A stretch of 64,000 nt of DNA. It comes from Sphingobium chlorophenolicum. Its GTDB lineage: Bacteria; Pseudomonadota; Alphaproteobacteria; Sphingomonadales; Sphingomonadaceae. The notes under the pieces are model-generated. The model saw only the letters and a list, made by a program, of their open reading frames with translations, ran no database searches and had not been told where the DNA came from. Positions 27,753-36,574 of the stretch are shown in pieces. Both the position numbers and the translations under genes were made by a program. The stretch covers positions 1-64,000 of the forward strand of contig NZ_JFHR01000018.1 of NCBI RefSeq assembly GCF_000722875.1, given 5' to 3'. How positions within the stretch are numbered: the stretch's first letter is position 1; every line of letters starts with the position of its first letter.

Positions 27753-29617
27753 AGGTCGGGCAGGACTTGGCTGGCGCGTCCCCAACCGGAAAGCGTCTTG
27801 AATCGCGCGCGTCTGACCAACTCGGCGGCTGATCCGATGCCGAAGTGCGATGGCTTGTCGATCGATTCCATCTCTTTCCAGGTGATCGGTGCAGCGACCG
27901 GCGCGCCAGGCCTGGCGCGAACGCTGTAGGGCATGACCGCAGTCGCCCCGCGCTGATTTCGCAGATAGTCTATGAAGATGCGGCCCTTGCGCTGCGCCTT
28001 GGGAAGGGCGGCGGTGAAATGCTCCGGATCACTCTGGGCGACGGCTTGAGCGAGGCGATGCGCGAAGTCCTTTACCTCCGGCCATTCCGCCTGCGGGGTC
28101 AGCGGCGCGATTACATGGACGCCCTTCCCGCCGGTGACCATCGGGAAGGTCGCTAGCCCAATCGATTTGAGAATATCCCGGAAGTGGAAGGCCGCGGTCC
28201 GAACAGCCTCGAAGTCGAGGCCCTCATCGGGATCGAGGTCGAAGACCAGCCGATCCGCCTTTTCGACGTCCTCGATCCGCGCACCCCATCCATGAAACTC
28301 AATCGTGCCCATCTGGACGCAGGTCAGCAGCCCGTCGGCCGTATCGAGATAAAGATAGGGCTCTTCGTGGCCGTCCTTTTCCCGGATACCGAGGTGCTTG
28401 ACCATGTCGCCGAAGCTGCCGGCGTCGTGCTTCTGGAAAAAGCACTTCTTGGCGCGTCCCTGCGGGCAACGAACAAGGCTGATCGGTCGGCTCCCGATCC
28501 ACGGCAGCATCACGCCGGCAACCGCCGCATAATAGTCTGCAAGCTGGCCTTTCGTTATGTTGGATTCGGGAAAGACGACCCGTTCACGATTGCTGATGGC
28601 GATCGATGAGGTCGCCGGCTCGGCCACCGCCTCGACGTGGGCCTCTGTTTCCAGCACCACAGCTTCGGGCTTCTTGTCCTCGCGCAGGCCCAAATAGCTC
28701 GGATGCCGCAGCGTCCCGTCGTTCGTCATTTCGGTGAAGGCGATCTCAGCAACCAATTTGGGCCTGAGCCAATGCGCACCTCGCGCGTCGGCCCGCGGCG
28801 CTTTGACTGTAGCCACGTTCTGCTCGAGGGGCTTCATGGTCTCCATGAGGCGCTGGATCTCGTCCAGGCTGAAGCCGGTGCCGACCTTTCCGGCATATCG
28901 AAGCTCGCCGTTCTCATGAACGCCGAGCATCAGTGACCGAAAGGCCCGGGACTTGTCGGAGGGTGTCCAGCCGACAACCACAAACTCCTGGCGCTTGATG
29001 CACTTGGTCTTGAGCCAGCCACCCGATCGCGACCCGATATACCGGCCGGTTGCCTGCTTCGAGATCACGCCCTCCAGACCAGCGTCACAGAAGCTGTGGA
29101 GCAGCTTCTCACCACTGCCCTCTATGTGATCGGAGTAATGCAGGCGGGTGCCGCGGGTCGGGATGATCCTGCGCAGTCTCGCTTTACGCTCGGTCAGCGG
29201 CAAACCCGTGAGGTCTTCACCATCGAGCTCGAGGAGATCAAAGGCATAATACTCGATCGAGGCTGGTGCCCCCTTCAGGGCGCCCTGAAGTGCCTGAAAG
29301 CTTGATCGACCATTCTGATCCGCGACGACAGCCTCGCCATCGATCAGGGCCGAACCCACCTTCAGTTTGGCCGCATCGGCCGCGATCGCGGCGAACTTCT
29401 CGGACCAGTCGAGGCCGGAGCGGGTATAAGCGCGGGCCTCGCCACCACCCACGGCCAGCTCCAGGCGATAGCCGTCATATTTGATCTCGTGGAGCCAGCG
29501 CGCGCCAGAAGGCACGCTGTCTACCAGTGTCGCGAGTTGGACAGGGCGAAAGGCGGGCAGTGAGAACTGACCGGTATCACGCACCTTTTCTCGCTTCGGT
29601 TTCGCGCTCGCTGCCAT
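27749..29617 (-). CDS. ligD: LigD-type ATP-dependent DNA ligase with polymerase/primase domain
   Basis: 622 aa. Ligase core first: adenylated Lys46 in WLHEIKYDGYR, DGEAVV, GLEGVISK, GGWLKTKC. A linker follows, then an AEP polymerase domain (about 330-610) with MGTIEFHGW, LVFDLDPDEGLDF (metal-binding Asp pair) and TGGKGVHV. The 3'-phosphoesterase domain seen in many LigD proteins is missing. Order ligase-polymerase is common in alphaproteobacteria. No ku gene is in the window, so non-homologous end joining needs a Ku from elsewhere. ATG 29617 is used; a TTG 57 bases upstream is possible. Coupled to exonuclease III downstream. Confidence 0.94.
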   Translation of the reverse strand: MAASAKPKREKVRDTGQFSLPAFRPVQLATLVDSVPSGARWLHEIKYDGYRLELAVGGGEARAYTRSGLDWSEKFAAIAADAAKLKVGSALIDGEAVVADQNGRSSFQALQGALKGAPASIEYYAFDLLELDGEDLTGLPLTERKARLRRIIPTRGTRLHYSDHIEGSGEKLLHSFCDAGLEGVISKQATGRYIGSRSGGWLKTKCIKRQEFVVVGWTPSDKSRAFRSLMLGVHENGELRYAGKVGTGFSLDEIQRLMETMKPLEQNVATVKAPRADARGAHWLRPKLVAEIAFTEMTNDGTLRHPSYLGLREDKKPEAVVLETEAHVEAVAEPATSSIAISNRERVVFPESNITKGQLADYYAAVAGVMLPWIGSRPISLVRCPQGRAKKCFFQKHDAGSFGDMVKHLGIREKDGHEEPYLYLDTADGLLTCVQMGTIEFHGWGARIEDVEKADRLVFDLDPDEGLDFEAVRTAAFHFRDILKSIGLATFPMVTGGKGVHVIAPLTPQAEWPEVKDFAHRLAQAVAQSDPEHFTAALPKAQRKGRIFIDYLRNQRGATAVMPYSVRARPGAPVAAPITWKEMESIDKPSHFGIGSAAELVRRARFKTLSGWGRASQVLPDL

Positions 29618-29758
29618 GGGAAGAAGACTCGATTCCCGTCGATCGGGTTCCCGCACCGTGCGACAGCTAATCAACTGAGAGCGTCTCTCCGCGCAGGCAC
29701 CTGGAAACCGACCGGAATCAAGCGCGTTTCAAGTTCAGCAAACAATGGAGTGAAACGC

Positions 29759-29935
29759 ATGTCTGACGACAAAACGCTGCGCGCGCCGCAGGATAGCTCA
29801 CGTATCGCTATGGGCGAGGATTATGAGGTCGAGTATTGGACCAACAAGTTCGGCGTCAGCCGTGATCGCCTCCAGCAGGCGGTGGACGCCGTGGGCAACA
29901 GCGCCGACGCGGTCGAGAAGCATCTCAAAGGCTAG
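29759..29935 (+). CDS. DUF3606 small protein
   Basis: 58 aa. Matches DUF3606: SRIAMGEDYEVEYWTNKFGVSRDRLQQAV ends in a short helix pair. Members are small, often found near repair genes in alphaproteobacteria; no function is established. ATG 29759 has GGAG eight bases upstream. Lies alone on the plus strand between two minus-strand operons. Confidence 0.85.
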   Translation: MSDDKTLRAPQDSSRIAMGEDYEVEYWTNKFGVSRDRLQQAVDAVGNSADAVEKHLKG

Positions 29936-29964
29936 TTGCAGCCACCCGCGAGCCGGATTGATTG

Positions 29965-30834
29965 TCACCGGTCCGGCTCGACCGTCGTTGCGAGACTGGC
30001 GTCGACCAGGCCGAAATAGTCGCGGGTGTCCGCGTAGACATATTGCTGCGCACTCTGGATAGATATGCGATTGGCGGCATCGATCAGCGCCGGCGGCATC
30101 AGGGCGTCGAGTTGGTTCAGCAGCTCGCTGTTATAGCTCGCGAGGAAGATTGCCGTCGGAGAGAGTGGCAGCGAGATCAGGCAATTGGGCGATGCAAGGC
30201 CCGGCAACATGCAGATCGGAAAATCACTTGTAACCAGGCCATAGGGGCCGTCGCGGAAATGGAAGACGCGCCAGTCCATTCGAGCGATGTCCGCCTTCAT
30301 CTGGGGCAGATCGACCAAACCCGGGATCAGCGTCGTCCCAAAACCCTCGATCAGGCCGCCGACGCCGCGCTCCTTCAGAAACTCCATCAAGGTCTGCGGG
30401 TGCCCAGGACGGCGCAGCGCCTCATACTCCTCCGGCCGCGCCGCGATCTCCCGTGCCAGCGTCTCCGACGCATCGGCCTTAAGTTTGCGTAGAAGGTTGG
30501 GCAGGCGCACCAGCAGGGACATCAGGAAGCGAACCCATGCCATGCGCAAGTCCGTTGGCAGCAAGGGCTGCGCGCTGAGGAGAATCCGCAACGCCCTCGC
30601 GGCCGGATCGTCGATCTCCGGCCCCATGAAATCGCGTTCGACGGCGTTGCGATGCTCGGGCGGAACGCCGTTCAGCGCATAGAGCCCCCTCTCCGCCCCG
30701 ATCGTCTTTGGCGCATATTCGCGGACGAACAGCTTTCCGCGTTGGCGCGAATAGGTTGAGAGCTTCCCTTGCGCATTCGCCCAGCGTGAGAGGTAGAATT
30801 GCGGCAGGAAGTGGTGGCGATCGGGGTCGCTCAA
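29965..30834 (-). CDS. DUF4238 family protein (second copy, TTG start)
   Basis: 289 aa. Begins LSDPDRHHFLPQFYLSRW, the DUF4238 N-terminal signature, and carries YGLVTSDFPICM, the second signature, near residue 205. TTG 30834 is the only start that leaves the signature at the N-terminus; GGGGAACGGG just upstream can serve as ribosome site. It follows the SRAP gene by 31 bases on the same strand, so it may be co-transcribed. Distant in sequence from the copy at 24883-25980, so not a recent duplication. Confidence 0.8.
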   Translation of the reverse strand: MSDPDRHHFLPQFYLSRWANAQGKLSTYSRQRGKLFVREYAPKTIGAERGLYALNGVPPEHRNAVERDFMGPEIDDPAARALRILLSAQPLLPTDLRMAWVRFLMSLLVRLPNLLRKLKADASETLAREIAARPEEYEALRRPGHPQTLMEFLKERGVGGLIEGFGTTLIPGLVDLPQMKADIARMDWRVFHFRDGPYGLVTSDFPICMLPGLASPNCLISLPLSPTAIFLASYNSELLNQLDALMPPALIDAANRISIQSAQQYVYADTRDYFGLVDASLATTVEPDR

Positions 30835-30865
30835 ACCCGTTCCCCGACGATGGTGTTCTGCGCGT

Positions 30866-31480
30866 TCAGAGGAGCGCCTGCTGCACGCTGAGAGGCGGAT
30901 AGACCTGGGTCGGGATGAGGCTGCCCTTGGGCAGGACGCGCAGGACCTCGCTCGCCGGCACGGTGGGATCGAGCCAGTCGGCCCATGCATCGCGCGGCAA
31001 CGGGATGATCTGTCGGCGGTGATAGGGCTTGATATCTTCTCCGGGCTCGGTGGTGAGCAGCGTGAACGCCTCTCCCTCGGGGGTCGAGCGCCAGATGCCG
31101 GCGATGCAGAACCAGTCGTGGTCGCGCATCGTGAAGAGCCATTTGGTCTTCCGCTTCTGCTTAGGGTCCTGGGGCTGGGTAAACTCGTAGAACCCGTCGG
31201 CGAGGATCAGGCAGCGATGCGACGTGAACTCCCGGCCCTCCGACTGGTAGTTGTAGACGGGTTTGCCGTTGTGGCCGGGCCAGCTCCATCGTCGATTGAC
31301 CAGTTCGCCGATGCTCCTGCCCTCGCCACTTCGGACGATCGGCGCGATATCGCTGATCTTGATGTCCTCGCGAGCTGCGACGTTTGGCGTGCCCTCAGGC
31401 ATTTTGATCTTGATCTTGAGGTCTTCGAAATCCTCGACGATCGAGGCGATGTCGACCTCCAGACGATAGTCATTGCACAT
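30866..31480 (-). CDS. yedK: SRAP / YedK-like protein (abasic-site DNA-protein crosslinker)
   Basis: 204 aa. SRAP hallmarks: Met-Cys start (Cys2 is the nucleophile exposed after Met removal), a conserved Trp-Pro stretch (WSWPGHNGKPVYN), RCLILADGFYEF with the catalytic Glu, and IKPYHRRQIIPLP with the His. The enzyme covalently caps abasic sites in single-stranded DNA. Divergent from a second SRAP-like gene 57 bases away; followed by DUF4238. Full length and probably active. Confidence 0.93.
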   Translation of the reverse strand: MCNDYRLEVDIASIVEDFEDLKIKIKMPEGTPNVAAREDIKISDIAPIVRSGEGRSIGELVNRRWSWPGHNGKPVYNYQSEGREFTSHRCLILADGFYEFTQPQDPKQKRKTKWLFTMRDHDWFCIAGIWRSTPEGEAFTLLTTEPGEDIKPYHRRQIIPLPRDAWADWLDPTVPASEVLRVLPKGSLIPTQVYPPLSVQQALL

Positions 31481-31537
31481 CGGTCATCCGTTCCGCTTGT
31501 TCTTGCGACTCATCCGTGTTCCATATATGTTCTTACC

Positions 31538-32056
31538 ATGTCCACGCCAACGCCGTTCGACTCCGAGGCGCCCCTCGAGAAGCTGCTACCCATCATCCGG
31601 CGAAATCCGGACGATATGCAAGAATTGGAAATGGTCGAGGCCCGGTGGGGCTCCAATCCCCGATTTAGCGACGGCACTTCGTTTCGGTTTGTGCGCTCCG
31701 AAGGCAAGACATTCCCGACGCAGCGCTGCCTCGTTCCCGCGTCCGAGTTCCATATGACGGTGGGCGACAAGCAGTACCGGGTGAAGCTCGACGACGGCAA
31801 TTTCTTCTATCTCGCCGCAGTGTGGGAGCCGGCGATGGCCGAGTGGCCCCTCTCGTTCCGGGTCATCACGGTGGCCGCCAATCCCGAGGTCAGCCGTTAT
31901 CAGGATCGGCACGGAGCGATCATCCTAAGGCGCCAGCGCATGCAGTGGCTCGACAATAGCGTCCCGGAGGCCGACCTTCTCGAGACGCCGCCGGCGCGAA
32001 CCTTCATCGTTGAGGAGATTACGAGCGGGCCGCGCCAGAAGGCGCTCGCGCTCTAG
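31538..32056 (+). CDS. Short SRAP-like protein lacking the catalytic cysteine
   Basis: 172 aa. Shares the SRAP core: RWGSNPRF, QRCLVPASEF (the Glu is kept), FYLAAVWEP and YQDRHGAIILRRQRMQWLD (the His is kept). The N-terminus begins MSTPTPFDSEAPLEKL instead of Met-Cys, so the Cys2 nucleophile is absent. Either it is an inactive or non-covalent DNA-binding relative, or it works on another nucleophile. Start ATG 31538 is the only one that precedes the core; ribosome site is weak. Divergent from the intact SRAP gene, sharing its promoter region. Stops overlap by 4 bases with the gene at 32053. Confidence 0.8.
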   Translation: MSTPTPFDSEAPLEKLLPIIRRNPDDMQELEMVEARWGSNPRFSDGTSFRFVRSEGKTFPTQRCLVPASEFHMTVGDKQYRVKLDDGNFFYLAAVWEPAMAEWPLSFRVITVAANPEVSRYQDRHGAIILRRQRMQWLDNSVPEADLLETPPARTFIVEEITSGPRQKALAL

Positions 32057-33675
32057 TCTGGAACGGTGATCGCCATACCGCCAAGCTGCGAGATCAACTC
32101 GGCGCGAGTGATCGGCACATCATAGCGCCATTCGAGCAGCCGAACGCCGTTACGCGCAAGCAAGCTGCGCTTCCTCTCGTCGCGGGCGCAGGTGAGCTCG
32201 AAGCCCTCCTGCCCCCCGAACAGCGCGATAGGCTCATAGTGCTGCTGGCCCTGATACTCGATGGCGAGACCCAGCTCGGGCACATGGATATCGATCGACT
32301 GCATGCCGAGAAACGGAGGACGCCATTGATGGACGGCGGATGGCCAGATCGTTCGGACGAGATCGAGCAACGCCACCTCGGACACCCAGCCGCGCCCGAT
32401 TTCAGGGATCGAGCGCTCGCGGCGGAAGGCTTCCTCGGCCGCGACCATGGCGCTCGCAAAGAACTCTGACGCGCCGGTGTCGGCGACGCCGATATTCCTT
32501 GAGAAGATCCGACCGCGCTGGCCGCTTGGATTTGAGAATTGGGCCATGTGGCGCCGGTAGGTGGCCCAATCCGCGGACGGTGGCAGCGGCGGTATCATCG
32601 ACGACCCGAAGTCCGGCCGCAGCCTGGTCATTTCTCCAAGAACGGGCGGTTCGAGCGCGAACTGGGCGTCCAGATGATCGAGAAAGGCTTCGAACTCCTC
32701 GAGCAGTCGCCCGGAGATCAGCGATTCCTGGCAGTGCTTGCGCGCCAGCACCCGGATGTCCTGCGCCTGAAGCGGGCTCCTAGTGAGGAACCGCAGGTAG
32801 ATGACCTCGTCGAACAGGGGTTCCCGGTCGCGGCCGGGGATCGCCTCGACCAGCGCGAGGGCCTCCTCAAGCTGGTCTGTCTCGGTGAGGTCCAGCACGC
32901 GCTGCCAATGTGGATCGGGGTCCCAAGGGCCGGCGTTCACATCGGGAAGGTCGGCCGGCAGTCCGATTCCATCCACGCCGCGCCATTGGTTGCCCATCAG
33001 CCGAGCCTGCAGGCCGTAGCTCCGTGACCGATTATTGTCCTCCCAGACACGCGCGATCGGCAGCGCGGGATCGAGCGGTGTGGCGGTCCAGGATTGGCCC
33101 TCAGGGATCCCTTCGGGCCGCATCACATAGCCGATATCGAAACCAGCCGCCGAATAGTCCCCCATGGCGAGATCGCCGATGGCTTCCACCAGCCTTTCGT
33201 AGAGCCGGACCTGGTCCTTGCGTACCCCGACCGAGACGAGAACGCGCCCGCGCGCCGAAGTTTGGCGGGAGACGGCGGGCGCGTAGGTGGCAAGCTCCAC
33301 GGCGCGCCGCCTGCGAATGCCGGAGCCTTCGAGGAAATGGATGCGGTGGGTGATGTCGTCGGCAAAGTCCGGATAGGACAGCGGCACCGGCTCGACCGTC
33401 TTGGCGGGCCGCTTCTTGGCCGGAGCCTCCGGGCCATATTCGGCGAGGAGCTCGCCGCACAGTTTCGAGAGCTTAGCAAAGTGCATTGCCGCCGGCGAGC
33501 CTGGCGGCCGCTTGCCGGAGAGCGTCGCATAGAGCTTCTGCCATTTGGCGAGGTCGCCCCGGTAGAGCGCGCGCCAGGTCCGGTTCTTCAACGTGTCTTC
33601 GTAAAGCTTCGCGTCCGCGCGAAACGCATCGAGGCCGGCGTCCCCCTTCTCTGGCGGCGGCGGCTTGAGGATCAC
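32053..33675 (-). CDS. Hypothetical protein with C-terminal Vsr-like PD-(D/E)XK nuclease domain
   Basis: 540 aa from GTG 33675 (VILKPPPPEKGD). The last ~95 residues read SIDIHVPELGLAIEYQGQQHY, then FGGQEGFELTCARDERKRSLL and LLEWRYD: the E-x-Q plus downstream R-D-x-x-K pattern of Vsr/DUF559-type endonucleases. The N-terminal ~130 residues are helical and basic (KKRPAKTVEP), the middle is unrecognised. The GTG is 7 bases after the TIR-like gene's stop, so translation is coupled; an extended reading upstream would overlap that gene in low-complexity Arg/Ser. Third and last gene of the cluster, convergent with the SRAP-like gene. Confidence 0.7.
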   Translation of the reverse strand: MILKPPPPEKGDAGLDAFRADAKLYEDTLKNRTWRALYRGDLAKWQKLYATLSGKRPPGSPAAMHFAKLSKLCGELLAEYGPEAPAKKRPAKTVEPVPLSYPDFADDITHRIHFLEGSGIRRRRAVELATYAPAVSRQTSARGRVLVSVGVRKDQVRLYERLVEAIGDLAMGDYSAAGFDIGYVMRPEGIPEGQSWTATPLDPALPIARVWEDNNRSRSYGLQARLMGNQWRGVDGIGLPADLPDVNAGPWDPDPHWQRVLDLTETDQLEEALALVEAIPGRDREPLFDEVIYLRFLTRSPLQAQDIRVLARKHCQESLISGRLLEEFEAFLDHLDAQFALEPPVLGEMTRLRPDFGSSMIPPLPPSADWATYRRHMAQFSNPSGQRGRIFSRNIGVADTGASEFFASAMVAAEEAFRRERSIPEIGRGWVSEVALLDLVRTIWPSAVHQWRPPFLGMQSIDIHVPELGLAIEYQGQQHYEPIALFGGQEGFELTCARDERKRSLLARNGVRLLEWRYDVPITRAELISQLGGMAITVPD

Positions 33676-33682
33676 GGACAGT

Positions 33683-35341
33683 TCAACCGAACGAGGGCGA
33701 GCCGTCGGCCCAGCCCGACGCCTGCCAAAGGACATTGAATTGATCGCGCAGCAGCGGCTGCATCGGTGCGGAAAGGTCGTCGACGCGCAGCTCCGGCAGA
33801 AGCAGCTCGGGCTTGCGGATCGTGCGGCCACCACCCCGCGCGCGGGTGAGTTCGACGTCCTCAACACCGCGAAAGGCGATCGCGACCAGCCCCGGGCCGG
33901 TGAGCCCAACCGCGGCGAGCACGCCGGCGAGGCGCTCGAGATGGGTGACGATCGCAGTCTCAAGCTCGCGGCCATCGACCACGATCTGCGGATCGTTATC
34001 GACCCGCGCACCGATCATCGTCTCGAATTCGATGGCACCAGGTCGCACGAAGCGCGTGCGCCACCGGGTCTCGGGATTGTTGTCCGTCGGGATCCGCGGA
34101 AGCCCATAGCTCCACCATTGGCGCTCGTCCGAGTCCGACTGGACTCGGACCTGCATGTCAGGCGGAAAGCGCAATGCGGCCGTCATGACGAGCTTCGGAT
34201 CCAGCGCAGGCCGATCCATGGCAACGAGCGGCACGATGCGCAGTGTCATGCTGGGCACGGCGACGATCTCTGGAAGTCCCCCGCGCATCCGGTCCATCGC
34301 CAGCTCGTTGACCTCGTTCCGAGCCGCTTCCCATCGGGGGTCGACCTGCGGGGCGGCGGGCGGCTGCGCCGCGACGCGGATCCGCGACCGCCCGACCTTC
34401 TCGAAGGCATCGATCGCATCGATCAGGGTCGTCGACCGTGTGTTCAGCTCCTTAACCGCGGCGAGGGTTGCCGGCTGCATACCGCGCCTGACATCCTCGT
34501 CCGTCTTCACCCAGGCCATGTTGTGGTTTTGGTCCATGACGTGGACCCGCTCGTAGACCAACTCCATGAGCGACGTGTTCGCCGCGCGGACAGCCACCGC
34601 AGCCTTCTGCAGCGTCTCGTCCTCGAAATCGAACGCGGCGCCTGCCCAGGTGGCGGCCATGTCGTCGAGCGGATCGAGCGCCTTGCGCGGGTAAGGAGTT
34701 CCGAAATTATGCTCGCGCAGGAACAGGCGCAGCGGCTCGGGAAATTGCGCGCGATAGCGCTGCAGCAACTCGACATCGTGCGGATGAGGCTCGACCGGCG
34801 GCTGCGCCATGCGGAGCACTTCATCGTCGAGGATCAGGCGAAGCGCGCTTTCCAAATCCTTCTGCAGACCGAGCCGGGCCGCCTGCCGATCCTCATCGCT
34901 CGCCTCGGCCGGACAGTGGAACAGGATCGGGCGCTTGAAGTGCGTGAGGTCGAACGGGAGGGGATGATCGTCCGGGTGCCCCATGGCCGTGTTCATCACG
35001 CCGACCATCCTGCCCCACCCGCGCGACTTCAGTGCCCAGCCATGCTCGAGCAGCACATTGGGATTGGGCGAACGCTGGCCCTTGGTCCGGGTCGCGACAT
35101 GGGTGAGGTCGGAGAGGAAGGCGACAGACCGATCGATCTTGCCGAAGATAGTGTCGGCGAGCGGGGGCATGCCGCTCACGTTAACGGTGTCACGATCTGC
35201 GTGAAGGTCGCGGTCTGCAGGATCGACATCGGCGTCTGCGTTGAGAGCTCTGATCGCACGATCGAGCGCCCACTGGATGAGGCCCCGGCCGATACGGTTA
35301 TCCGTGTCGCTCTGCCAGGAATAGAAGATGTAGTTCGGCAT
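33683..35341 (-). CDS. TIR-like nucleotide-binding domain protein
   Basis: 552 aa. N-terminal ~125 residues: IFYSWQSDTDNRIGRG at residues 5-20, LADTIFGKIDRSVAFLSDLT (61-80) and NPNVLLEHGWALKSRGW (93-109). The last has the N-V-x-x-E-x-G pattern of TIR-like and deoxyribosyltransferase-like NAD-cleaving domains, with Glu99 in the catalytic place. The rest is long, mainly helical then beta, and unrecognised, so it may be the sensor part. Starts with ATG 35341 preceded by AAGAG. 104 bases downstream of the nuclease-like gene. TIR proteins in bacteria usually kill the infected cell by depleting NAD. Confidence 0.7.
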   Translation of the reverse strand: MPNYIFYSWQSDTDNRIGRGLIQWALDRAIRALNADADVDPADRDLHADRDTVNVSGMPPLADTIFGKIDRSVAFLSDLTHVATRTKGQRSPNPNVLLEHGWALKSRGWGRMVGVMNTAMGHPDDHPLPFDLTHFKRPILFHCPAEASDEDRQAARLGLQKDLESALRLILDDEVLRMAQPPVEPHPHDVELLQRYRAQFPEPLRLFLREHNFGTPYPRKALDPLDDMAATWAGAAFDFEDETLQKAAVAVRAANTSLMELVYERVHVMDQNHNMAWVKTDEDVRRGMQPATLAAVKELNTRSTTLIDAIDAFEKVGRSRIRVAAQPPAAPQVDPRWEAARNEVNELAMDRMRGGLPEIVAVPSMTLRIVPLVAMDRPALDPKLVMTAALRFPPDMQVRVQSDSDERQWWSYGLPRIPTDNNPETRWRTRFVRPGAIEFETMIGARVDNDPQIVVDGRELETAIVTHLERLAGVLAAVGLTGPGLVAIAFRGVEDVELTRARGGGRTIRKPELLLPELRVDDLSAPMQPLLRDQFNVLWQASGWADGSPSFG

Positions 35342-35445
35342 TCAGCTCTTGATTCGCCCCGTTTTCGCTTGGCGATCTTGCTATCACGGCTCAGCCCTCC
35401 CGGCAGCAGAGAGAATGCGGTGCTCAGCCCTGGCGCAGGTGCCCG

Positions 35446-36534
35446 CTAGTTTTGCTCGTGAACTTCCTCGCCTTCACTTCCATGATGGCGCAGCATGTGC
35501 TGCAGCATCGACCAGCTCGAGCGATAGCGGTTGGTGGCTGTCGGATCGCTCGACACCACGACCAGCGCCGACAGGTCGGAGGGCAGCGCCTTGGAAAATA
35601 TCATGCGCAGCGCGTCGTCGGGCGAACGCGCGCGCGGCGCGGCCGCGGGGTTGGTTGCCGCGCGCAGCAGATAGGTCGCAAAGTCTATGCTATCCTCCAG
35701 CACATCGGTCGTCGTCGGGCTGCGCACGCTCTCGGCGGGCTTCACGAGAGGCGGCAGTGGCGTCTCCTGATCGCCGAGATTCTCGTAGAAGATATAGGCC
35801 GAGGCGCAGTCATTGGCCGCAAGCAGGTTCAGCTGGGGGCCACGCAGCTTGTTCGCCTGTGAGACGCTAGCGGTTGGCCGTGCGTAGCGCTTGGCCTGGA
35901 AGATCAGCGGAATAATACGGCGCTCCTCCACCTCTCGCCTTGCGCCGGGCTGGACCATCCGGCCGTCGAAGTCGAGGATCAGCCCGAAGTCGCCGCCGGT
36001 AACCTGCTCCCCGCCTCCGACCTGCAAATCGATGTCGCTGATCGCGAGCGTGGCACCGTTGCGCGCGACGGCCGGCGCGATGACTTCGGACCAGGCCTTG
36101 CCTTGTGTGGCCAACGCCTCGAGCAAATGCGCGGTGAGGCCCTGCTCCCCCTTTCTCGACGTGCAGCGTTCAAGCTGAAAGCCTGTCTCGGCCTCCAGCG
36201 CCGAGAAGAACAGCCACCAGTCGGCGAGATCCCGGTAGCAGGGCGGTTGGGTAAGGACGCGGTCGAGCAGCGCCGCCCAGGAGTTCAGCGCTGAAGGATC
36301 ATCCCTGTACATGTAGATCATCGACGCGGTGCCGGCGCCGGCAAGCCATTCGCTGGTGCCGCGCACGGCATCAGCCTTTCGCTTGTCGGCAGCCGGACAG
36401 GCATTGGTGAACTCGCCCATTCCCCGGACAGTTTCCTCGTCTGTCACCAGCGAATGCGCTCGGCTCATGGCCGCGAAGATCTCGTCGCCGTCCATCCCGA
36501 AGGCGCTGAGCATCGTCTCATCGTGTCCGGTCAT
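35446..36534 (-). CDS. PD-(D/E)XK-like protein, first gene of the TIR cluster
   Basis: 362 aa. Residues 166-216 show a nuclease-like pattern: ISDIDLQVGGGEQ, GGDFGLILDFDG (Asp182) and IIPLIFQAKRYA (Q213, K215), separated by a short loop, as in PD-(D/E)XK enzymes (D followed ~30 residues later by E/Q-x-K). Flanking regions are helical. It has no close family that I recognise. ATG 36534 with GGGG nine bases upstream. Same strand and close spacing with the TIR-like and Vsr-like genes suggests one transcript. Nuclease call is inference from motif spacing. Confidence 0.55.
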   Translation of the reverse strand: MTGHDETMLSAFGMDGDEIFAAMSRAHSLVTDEETVRGMGEFTNACPAADKRKADAVRGTSEWLAGAGTASMIYMYRDDPSALNSWAALLDRVLTQPPCYRDLADWWLFFSALEAETGFQLERCTSRKGEQGLTAHLLEALATQGKAWSEVIAPAVARNGATLAISDIDLQVGGGEQVTGGDFGLILDFDGRMVQPGARREVEERRIIPLIFQAKRYARPTASVSQANKLRGPQLNLLAANDCASAYIFYENLGDQETPLPPLVKPAESVRSPTTTDVLEDSIDFATYLLRAATNPAAAPRARSPDDALRMIFSKALPSDLSALVVVSSDPTATNRYRSSWSMLQHMLRHHGSEGEEVHEQN

Positions 36535-36574
36535 AGCAACGCCCCAATTGTCCCCCCGTTGATGTGCCCGAAGC

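Noticed and set aside
26946..29617. Complete NHEJ system
   Set aside because: LigD is present but no Ku-like gene is found anywhere in the window.
33665..35449. Long open frame on the plus strand (594 codons)
   Set aside because: It mirrors the TIR-like gene on the other strand; residues are Arg/Pro-rich with no domain, as expected in high-GC shadow frames.
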